The notes beneath the pieces were generated by a model. That model saw nothing but the letters and a program-made list of their open reading frames with translations. It did not search any database and was not told the origin of the DNA. 5,185 nucleotides of DNA from Thermoplasmata archaeon (lineage in GTDB: Archaea; Thermoplasmatota; Thermoplasmata; Lutacidiplasmatales; UBA184), in assembly GCA_030043835.1 (NCBI GenBank), contig JASHWY010000084.1:1-5185 (forward strand), written 5' to 3'. This document shows, one piece after another, positions 1-4,285 of the stretch (position 1 is the first letter of the stretch; every line of letters starts with the position of its first letter). The translations under genes and the position numbers were made by a program.

Positions 1-99
1 CGGGAGATCGCCCGCAAGGTCCCGCTCGTCGACCCCCGCGCGCCGCTCGCCCGTCCGCGAGGCGCGGGGGCCTCCGACGACCCGCACCTCGAAGGCTGA
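1..99 (+). CDS. C-terminal fragment of an unidentified protein
   Basis: Frame 1 is open from the left edge to a TGA at 97-99 and gives 32 residues starting REIARKVPLVDPRAPL and ending DDPHLEG. The first ten codons end almost entirely in G or C, as the well-supported genes here do, which favours this frame over the other two. The tail is rich in Pro, Arg, Gly and Ala, with no recognisable domain, and looks like the disordered end of a longer protein. It converges on the yjbQ-like gene with 28 nt between stop codons. I do not recognise the family; the rest of the gene lies outside the window. It could also be a chance open frame, since 99 bases without a stop is weak evidence at this GC content. 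Confidence 0.45.
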   Translation, partial: REIARKVPLVDPRAPLARPRGAGASDDPHLEG

Positions 100-127
100 C
101 GCGGGCGGGCCGCCGACCCTAAGCCGC

Positions 128-547
128 CTAGGACGGGCCGTCGCCCACGACCTTGACGATGACCCGCTTCGGCCGCTGGCCATCGAACTCGGCGTAGTAG
201 ACCTGCTCCCAGGGCCCGAGGTCGAGGTCACCCTGACTGACCGGCAGGACGACCTGGTGGCCCAGCAGGAGGTTCTTCAGGTGGGCGTCCCCGTTCGTCT
301 CCCCCGTGCGGTGGTGCTGGTAGTCGCCGGGCGGGGCGAGCCGGTCCGCCCAGGCCTCGATGTCGCGGAGGAGGCCGGATTCGGCGTCGTTGACGTAGAC
401 GGCCGACGTGATGTGCATCGAGGAGACGAGGACGAATCCCTCGGCCACGCCGCTCTGCCGCACCACCGCCCGGACCCGCTCGGTCAGGTTGACGAACTCC
501 CGCGGCGTTCTCGTATGCATCACCAGGTACTCGGTCCGGCTGACCAT
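128..547 (-). CDS. yjbQ: YjbQ/UPF0047 family protein
   Basis: This 139-residue protein has the full length of the YjbQ (UPF0047) family. Family hallmarks are visible in order: [12 protein letters not shown] at 43-54 with His45, two histidines at 78-79, [11 protein letters not shown] at 86-96 with Asp87 and His89, and [14 protein letters not shown] at 110-123, followed by the closing strand RVIVKV. The clustered histidines and acids are typical of the family's proposed metal or active site. Some members have weak thiamine-phosphate synthase activity, but the physiological role is unsettled. It is probably a soluble cytosolic enzyme. One difference is Pro112 in the usual LGTW motif. The ATG at 545-547 lies about 28 nt from an AT island, so the mRNA is probably leaderless. 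Its upstream region is shared with the divergent membrane-protein gene. The family call is firm; the reaction is not. Confidence 0.93.
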   Translation of the reverse strand: MVSRTEYLVMHTRTPREFVNLTERVRAVVRQSGVAEGFVLVSSMHITSAVYVNDAESGLLRDIEAWADRLAPPGDYQHHRTGETNGDAHLKNLLLGHQVVLPVSQGDLDLGPWEQVYYAEFDGQRPKRVIVKVVGDGPS

Positions 548-551
548 GGAG

Positions 552-566
552 GGCGGAGCCTCCGCC
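552..566. repeat. 7-bp inverted repeat in the yjbQ promoter
   Basis: GGCGGAG at 552-558 and its exact complement CTCCGCC at 560-566 are separated by one base. The element lies between the AT island at 572-577 and the yjbQ start at 547, where transcription should begin. A homodimeric repressor could bind there. The one-base spacer rules out a normal RNA hairpin with full arms. Its GC-rich content means chance is a real alternative. Confidence 0.4.
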
Positions 567-571
567 GGTAG

Positions 572-577
572 TTTTAA
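572..577. promoter_or_regulatory. AT island, candidate TATA box shared by two divergent genes
   Basis: TTTTAA inside GTTTTAAGC is the only AT-rich patch between the yjbQ-like gene and the divergent membrane-protein gene. Read on the minus strand it is CTTAAAA, and its centre is about 28 nt from the yjbQ ATG, which fits archaeal TBP/TFB promoters with leaderless mRNAs. On the plus strand its centre is about 40 nt from the TTG at 614, leaving room for a leader of about 15 nt. It could serve one or both genes; the sequence alone cannot say which. Confidence 0.55.
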
Positions 578-604
578 GCTCGTCCCGCGACCCTTCGATT
601 CCCG

Positions 605-609
605 GGTGG
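605..609 (+). promoter_or_regulatory. Possible ribosome binding site for the TTG start at 614
   Basis: GGTGG ends 4 nt before the TTG at 614-616, inside a purine-rich run from 604 to 613. Together with the AT island about 40 nt upstream of the TTG, it supports translation from 614. The spacing is short, so the support is modest. Confidence 0.4.
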
Positions 610-613
610 AAGG

Positions 614-1159
614 TTGGCGAGCCCCCGGGCCGTTCGGATCCCGCGCGCGACGCGGCCCGCGGCGCAGCCACCCCTGCCGAGCGAGCTCCTCGTTTTGCCT
701 CGGCTCGAAGCGGTCGAACGACGAGCCAACATCGCCGGGACCCAGCGCTCGGTCCGGATCTCACTCCTCTTCGCCATCGCGCTGGCCGCCCTCTATCTAG
801 CGTTCGCCGTCTATTCGCGAAGCGCCCCGGTGGGCTCGGGTCCCGGAGTCCAACAGGAATTCCTCCTCTTCGACGCCATCGCCCTCGCCCTCGGCGCCGT
901 TGGCGTCGTGCTCACCCTTTCCCCCTCCCCGCGCTCGGTGGAGCTCACGCCGGACACGGTGACGGTGGTCGGTCGGTTCGGCCGTCGCCGCGTCTGGTCG
1001 CCGCGCTCCCAGGTCCAGGTCCATCTGGAGCGGCGATTCGGGGCGGGCTTCCTCTCGCGGTCTCCCGTCGTCGCGGTGCGGCTGTCGGCCCCCGACCGGC
1101 CGTCCCGGACGTACCTGGTGGAGGAAGGGCTCTTCTCGGACGACCTCGCCCCCCGGTGA
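614..1159 (+). CDS. Small membrane protein: two helices and a PH-like tail
   Basis: The 181-residue product has an Arg/Pro-rich N-terminus (1-48), two hydrophobic helices (about 49-68 and 83-103) joined by a short Gly/Ser/Pro loop, and a C-terminal region (about 107-175) of alternating strands such as [21 protein letters not shown] and [10 protein letters not shown] two-helix hairpin followed by a beta-sandwich resembles bacterial/archaeal PH-like (bPH, YdbT-type) membrane proteins. That is inference from layout, not a sequence match. The basic loops on both sides of the hairpin suggest the tail is cytoplasmic. No ATG or GTG exists in frame near the beginning, so the start must be TTG at 614 or TTG at 695. 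I chose 614 because a GGTGG lies just upstream. The stop is 8 nt from that of the convergent basic-tail gene. No function is assigned. Confidence 0.72.
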   Translation: MASPRAVRIPRATRPAAQPPLPSELLVLPRLEAVERRANIAGTQRSVRISLLFAIALAALYLAFAVYSRSAPVGSGPGVQQEFLLFDAIALALGAVGVVLTLSPSPRSVELTPDTVTVVGRFGRRRVWSPRSQVQVHLERRFGAGFLSRSPVVAVRLSAPDRPSRTYLVEEGLFSDDLAPR

Positions 1160-1167
1160 GGGCGGGC

Positions 1168-1548
1168 CTACTCGAGCAGGTCTTCGAGTTCGCTGGCCAC
1201 CAGGGTCAGCAGCTGGTCGAGCGAGCGGTTCTTGAGCTCGGTGATGTGGCCCCCGTCGGTCTCGAGCCGGGCGAGGAACTCATCCCCGTCGCGCACGAAC
1301 GAGAGGGAGAGCACGTGGCGCCGTCCGCCGGGGAGCGGGATCTCGAGCGGGGGGCTGGGGGCGGCCGCGGACCCCGTCGAATGGGCCGCCGGCTTCGCGA
1401 CCGCGGGCTTCGCGGGGGCCTTGCTCCCCGGGGAGACTGCCTTCTTGGGCGCGGGCCGGGGCACCGGTTTGCTCGCGGGGCGGCGGGCGGGCGTCGGGCG
1501 CTTCGGGGGGGCCCGGGCGGCCTTTTTCTGACGGCGAGCCGAGGGCAT
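1168..1548 (-). CDS. Small protein with histone H1-like basic tail
   Basis: The 126-residue product has two parts. Residues 1-68 contain no Asp or Glu, 16 Lys/Arg and many Pro and Ala, in patterns such as KAPAKPAVAKPAA, like the disordered tails of linker histones. Residues 69-126 look folded: strands around HVLSLSFV and EFLARLET, then a helix from about 107 to the end (LDQLLTLVASELEDLLE), mostly acidic. A role in binding DNA, RNA or another polyanion is plausible, but I recognise no family. I chose the ATG at 1546-1548 over an in-frame GTG at 1573-1575. The AT island at 1586-1592 puts transcription start near 1563, which would exclude the GTG, and GGAG precedes the ATG by 4 nt. It converges on the PH-like gene (8 nt apart) and diverges from the GT-C-like gene. 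Confidence 0.75.
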   Translation of the reverse strand: MPSARRQKKAARAPPKRPTPARRPASKPVPRPAPKKAVSPGSKAPAKPAVAKPAAHSTGSAAAPSPPLEIPLPGGRRHVLSLSFVRDGDEFLARLETDGGHITELKNRSLDQLLTLVASELEDLLE

Positions 1549-1552
1549 CCGA

Positions 1553-1556
1553 CTCC
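1553..1556 (-). promoter_or_regulatory. Ribosome binding site supporting the ATG at 1548
   Basis: On the minus strand GGAG is followed by TCGG and then ATG, a spacing of 4 nt. This supports the shorter form of the basic-tail protein over the upstream GTG at 1575. Confidence 0.45.
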
Positions 1557-1585
1557 GTCCTCGGCTCGGGCGCACCAGCCCCTCC

Positions 1586-1592
1586 TATTTAT
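1586..1592 (-). promoter_or_regulatory. TATA box for the basic-tail gene
   Basis: The minus strand reads CCATAAATAGG here, the best archaeal box A match in the window. Its centre is 41 nt from the ATG at 1548. With the usual archaeal spacing, transcription would start near 1563, giving a leader of about 15 nt that contains GGAG. The plus-strand reading (TATTTAT) could in principle also serve the membrane-protein gene with a longer leader. Confidence 0.62.
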
Positions 1593-1600
1593 GGATTCGT

Positions 1601-1622
1601 GCCGAGGAAACGCCGAGGAGAC
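1601..1622. repeat. 11-bp tandem repeat in a divergent promoter region
   Basis: GCCGAGGAAAC (1601-1611) is followed directly by GCCGAGGAGAC (1612-1622), identical at 10 of 11 positions. The shared 8-mer GCCGAGGA also occurs inverted at 1558-1565, at the predicted transcription start of the basic-tail gene. The two tandem copies lie just upstream of that gene's TATA box, roughly one helical turn apart, as expected for an activator or repressor site. The 8-mer is not unique: it also occurs inside ftsZ as Ala-Glu codons. Confidence 0.45.
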
Positions 1623-1645
1623 CCGCCGGCGCTTCCGACCACATC

Positions 1646-1651
1646 TCTAAA
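1646..1651 (+). promoter_or_regulatory. Candidate TATA box for the GT-C-like gene
   Basis: TCTAAA within CTCTAAAGCAAG is a weak AT island whose centre is about 30 nt from the ATG at 1679. The spacing suits a leaderless mRNA starting at or near that ATG. The match to box A is poor, so this call rests mainly on position. Confidence 0.4.
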
Positions 1652-1678
1652 GCAAGCGCCCTCATCGCTCGCGGGACG

Positions 1679-3508
1679 ATGGTCTCCGCGAGCGGGACCG
1701 GGTCGGTCGCGGGCCGGCCCGGTGAGCCCCTCCCGATGCGGCTCGAGACGGTGCTGCTCCTGGGGGCGCTCACGCTCCTACTCCTCTTTCTCGCCCTCGA
1801 GCCGTATCTCTCGTTCGCGCTGTTCGGCTCCGACTCCGGCGAATACTACCGGCTCACGGCGGACCTCGTCACCTCCGGCACCCTGCCGCACGGGGCGGCG
1901 TACGCCGGATGGGGCAGCGCCTACCCGGACTTTCCCGGGATCTACCTGCTCGCCGGCGCAGGAGCGGAGTCGCTCGGCGTGAGCCCGTTCACGGCCCTCA
2001 CGGTCCTCGTGCCCGCGGTCGCGGTCCTCTCGGTGCTGCCCCTCTTCCTCCTGTTCCGCCGGATCTATCCGAGCGACGGGGTGGCGCTTCTCGGAGCCGC
2101 CCTCGCGTCGGTCGCGATGCCCCGGCTCTTCTCCCTCGCGCATCCGGCGCCGCTCGCGCTCGGAGACTTCCTCTGCGTGGGGGCACTCTGGCTGTTCCTC
2201 GAGAGCCGGCGCGACGCCCGATGGTACGTCCCCCTCGCGCTCACGTCCGGGGCCCTCATCGTCACCCACCATCTCTCCTCGTACTTCTTCGTCGTGAGCG
2301 CGCTCGGCGGGCTCTTGCTCCTCGAGCTCTGGCGCCCCGGGCTCTGGAGCCGCCGCTTTCCCACACGGGAGCTCGCCTTCCTCGCCGCCTTCCTGACCGC
2401 CACGTTCGCCTTCTGGTTCTACGGCACGACCGCGTTCATCGGGAAGGTCCTCCTGCCGGTCTTTGGCGGAGGACCCGGTCTGGGCTTCGCTGCCTTCGAG
2501 GCGGTCGGGCTCGCGGGCGTCCTCCTGGTGGCGCTCCTCCTGCGCTGGCGTCGGGCCCGCTTCCGGCCCGGGAAGCTCTGGGTTCGCCTCCCGACCGACC
2601 GGAGCCTCCTCCGCGACATGATCGCGATCGCGATCGCCGTCTTCGCAGCGATCTCGGTGGTGACCGTGGTACCTGTACCGGGCACCGGCCAGACCACCAC
2701 GTGGTCGGCGATCCTCTGGTTCTCCCCTCTCCTCGGCTACGGCGTCCTTTGCGCGGGCAGCCGCCGGACGCCGACGCTCTCCCGTCTCGGACCGTTCGCG
2801 CTCACCTGGACAGGGGCGCTCCCCCTCTCCGCCGTGGCGATGATCGGGGTCTCGGCCGTCGGCTCGTCCACCCACTCGGCCGCGGCGAGCGCGCTCGCCG
2901 CGACGATCGCGCCCGGCCGGCACGTCGAGTACCTTCTGATCCCGGTCGGGCTGCTCGCGGCGATCGGTACCGGGCGGCTGGTCGCCCGCGCGGGGGAGGC
3001 CGGGGGCCGCCGGGCGTTCGCCGCGGCCGCGACGGCCGTGGTCCTCTTGGTCGCGGCGAACGCCGCCATCGTCTACCCTCCACCGGCCGACTTCGGCAAC
3101 TTCCAGGAGGGGCTGACCCCGGCGGATGCGGCGCTCTGGATGTGGGTCGGACTGGCGGCGCCGCCGACCTGGACGGTCGCCAGCGACCATCGGCTGAGCT
3201 CGATGATCTTCGGATTCGACGGTAACCCCGCGACCTGGTCGTCGACGCCCGCGCTCTTCACCGGGACGAACTGGTCGGCCGCGGCGCAGGAGTTGGCGAG
3301 TTCGGGGACACCGTACACGAACCGGCCGATCGACCTGGTCGCCGTCGATTCGGTGATGCTGCAAGGGGTGGCGCTGAATCCGTCGGAACCGGCCCTGCCG
3401 ATGACCCCTCAGGCGGTCGCCTGGTTCGAGACCGCTCCCTTCGTCCCCCTCTACGAGAGCGGGCCGAACGTCGTCTATCTCGTGGACGCCGAGCTGTTCC
3501 CACCGTAG
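1679..3508 (+). CDS. Multi-pass membrane protein, probable GT-C glycosyltransferase
   Basis: The 609-residue product has about 12 hydrophobic segments (first 24-42, last about 447-465) and an extracytoplasmic C-terminal domain (about 466-609). The layout matches GT-C glycosyltransferases, which move sugars from lipid carriers outside the membrane. After the first helix, GSDSGEYYRLT places Asp52 and Glu55 in the first outer loop, where GT-C enzymes carry their catalytic acids. Also visible are THHLSS (His197-His198), GRHVEYLLIP (Arg414, His415, Glu417) before a late helix, and ASDHRLSS (Asp503) in the C-terminal domain. Donor and acceptor are unknown; protein or lipid glycosylation of the envelope is inferred. 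The ATG at 1679 suits a leaderless mRNA. In-frame ATG 1736 (Met20), just before the first helix and behind GGTGA at 1721-1725, is a real alternative. Its end overlaps mptE by 34 bp. It could instead be a non-catalytic GT-C relative. Confidence 0.8.
   Translation: MVSASGTGSVAGRPGEPLPMRLETVLLLGALTLLLLFLALEPYLSFALFGSDSGEYYRLTADLVTSGTLPHGAAYAGWGSAYPDFPGIYLLAGAGAESLGVSPFTALTVLVPAVAVLSVLPLFLLFRRIYPSDGVALLGAALASVAMPRLFSLAHPAPLALGDFLCVGALWLFLESRRDARWYVPLALTSGALIVTHHLSSYFFVVSALGGLLLLELWRPGLWSRRFPTRELAFLAAFLTATFAFWFYGTTAFIGKVLLPVFGGGPGLGFAAFEAVGLAGVLLVALLLRWRRARFRPGKLWVRLPTDRSLLRDMIAIAIAVFAAISVVTVVPVPGTGQTTTWSAILWFSPLLGYGVLCAGSRRTPTLSRLGPFALTWTGALPLSAVAMIGVSAVGSSTHSAAASALAATIAPGRHVEYLLIPVGLLAAIGTGRLVARAGEAGGRRAFAAAATAVVLLVAANAAIVYPPPADFGNFQEGLTPADAALWMWVGLAAPPTWTVASDHRLSSMIFGFDGNPATWSSTPALFTGTNWSAAAQELASSGTPYTNRPIDLVAVDSVMLQGVALNPSEPALPMTPQAVAWFETAPFVPLYESGPNVVYLVDAELFPP
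1721..1725 (+). promoter_or_regulatory. Possible ribosome binding site for alternative start at 1736
   Basis: GGTGA ends 10 nt before the in-frame ATG at 1736-1738, which begins at Met20, directly before the first membrane helix. If used, it removes a 19-residue Gly/Ser/Pro-rich leader. The spacing is slightly long. Confidence 0.3.
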
Positions 3509-4215
3509 GGCCCGACGGACCCGTCCAGCCGCCACCAACGGATCGGCACGCCACCCTCCCGCGCGAGCAGGTCGACGAAGCGGCGGGCCCAGGCGAGCTT
3601 CTCGAGCTTGCGCGCCCGCGCCGGCCCGTCCGTCTCGTCCACCCGGTCGAAGTCGAACCCCCAGAGGAGGACCTCGCGGGCGCCGGCGTGCGCCGCGAGG
3701 AACGCCGCGCGGTCTCCGTCCGTGAAGCCGCCGACGTTAAGCAGCGGGCCGCGGGGGGGACCGGCCCACGAGCCGGCGAGCTCGCCCGGGAACTGCGGGA
3801 CCCACTCGGCGATGGCCGAGCGGTTGTCCCCGTGCGCGTGCACGACCACGAGGCTGCCCCGGCCGTTCGCCGTCACCTCCGACGCGACCGGTCCGTCGAG
3901 GTCCGTGACGACGACGGTCGGGACGATGCCGGCGTTCAGGCAGGTCGCCGTCGCCCCATCGGCCGCGAGCACGGCGGGGGGCTCCGCGCCGGCTGGCCGC
4001 CGCCAGAGCGGCGGGGGCCCCCATGAGGGCGCGAGACCCACGACGACCGCCGGACGCCCCGCGAGCCGCGCCCGGAGGCGCGGGATCGGGTCCGTGCGGG
4101 CGCGCGGAGGCAGGAGCGACTCGAGGGGCTCGGCCGACGCCTCCTCCCGTTCGAACGGGAATCCAAAGGCGCGCCGGAGCTCCTCGTAGTGCGGCGCCCA
4201 GGCCCCGTACTCCAC
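3475..4215 (-). CDS. mptE: 6-hydroxymethyl-7,8-dihydropterin pyrophosphokinase, MptE family
   Basis: The 246-residue product matches the archaeal MptE (DUF115) family, which transfers pyrophosphate from ATP to 6-hydroxymethyl-7,8-dihydropterin. This is a cytosolic step towards tetrahydromethanopterin or folate-type cofactors. Motifs in order: VVVGLAPS at 57-64, [20 protein letters not shown] at 84-103, TDLDG at 104-108, VHAHGDN at 125-131, GGFTDGDRA at 162-170, LLWGFDFD at 183-190 and KLEKLAWA at 203-210. The acid-rich DGA and TDLDG segments are where nucleotide and metal binding is expected. The start is GTG at 4213-4215, about 30 nt from the AT island at 4241-4248, so the mRNA is probably leaderless. 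It diverges from ftsZ and its last 11 codons overlap the end of the GT-C-like gene. The family is clear; which pterin cofactor this organism makes is not shown here. Confidence 0.9.
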   Translation of the reverse strand: MEYGAWAPHYEELRRAFGFPFEREEASAEPLESLLPPRARTDPIPRLRARLAGRPAVVVGLAPSWGPPPLWRRPAGAEPPAVLAADGATATCLNAGIVPTVVVTDLDGPVASEVTANGRGSLVVVHAHGDNRSAIAEWVPQFPGELAGSWAGPPRGPLLNVGGFTDGDRAAFLAAHAGAREVLLWGFDFDRVDETDGPARARKLEKLAWARRFVDLLAREGGVPIRWWRLDGSVGPYGGNSSASTR

Positions 4216-4236
4216 GGCGTCTCTCGAGAGCGGCGT
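4215..4236. repeat. 10-bp palindrome flanked by direct repeats before mptE
   Basis: CTCTCGAGAG at 4221-4230 is a perfect palindrome. It is bounded exactly on both sides by the 6-bp direct repeat CGGCGT (4215-4220 and 4231-4236). The element spans the predicted mptE transcription start and touches the first base of its GTG. A dimeric regulator bound there would block mptE and could also affect ftsZ, whose AT island starts 5 nt further on. Confidence 0.45.
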
Positions 4237-4240
4237 AACG

Positions 4241-4248
4241 CTTTATAA
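4241..4248. promoter_or_regulatory. TATA box between mptE and ftsZ, possibly bidirectional
   Basis: CTTTATAA, with the self-complementary core TTATAA (4243-4248), is the only AT island in the 70-nt gap. Its core is about 30 nt from the mptE GTG on the minus strand and about 40 nt from the ftsZ ATG on the plus strand. Both distances suit archaeal promoters: mptE leaderless, ftsZ with a leader of about 15 nt. TBP contacts are nearly symmetric, so one box could serve both directions. Confidence 0.65.
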
Positions 4249-4268
4249 CCGAGTCCCTGCTCCGCCGG

Positions 4269-4275
4269 GGTGGAG
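4269..4275 (+). promoter_or_regulatory. Ribosome binding site for ftsZ
   Basis: GGTGGAG lies 10 nt before the ATG at 4286 and 7 nt before the adjacent in-frame GTG at 4283. It contains GGTG and GGAG, both complementary to the archaeal 16S rRNA tail. It does not clearly decide between the two consecutive start codons. Confidence 0.45.
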
Positions 4276-4285
4276 ACCTGACGTG

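Noticed and set aside
101..127. GC-rich hairpin as terminator between the first two genes
   Set aside because: The only pairing (GGCG/CGCC around 104-114) has 4-bp arms and no T-run on either strand.
228..764. 178-residue minus-strand open frame overlapping the yjbQ-like gene and the start of the next gene
   Set aside because: Out-of-frame shadow with Arg/Gly/Pro-rich sequence; the YjbQ frame carries all family motifs.
1573..1575. GTG as start of the basic-tail protein (nine residues longer)
   Set aside because: It lies only 11 nt from the TATA box, upstream of the predicted transcription start. The ATG at 1548 has a GGAG and better spacing.
1909..3225. 438-residue plus-strand open frame inside the GT-C-like gene
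   Set aside because: Arg/Pro/Gly-rich shadow in another frame of the same strand; no recognisable motif.
1778..3538. 586-residue open frame on the minus strand, antisense to the GT-C-like gene
   Set aside because: Its product is a continuous Arg/Glu/Gly/Asp-rich low-complexity string with no domain, as expected for the mirror of a GC-rich gene. The plus frame gives clean membrane helices and motifs.
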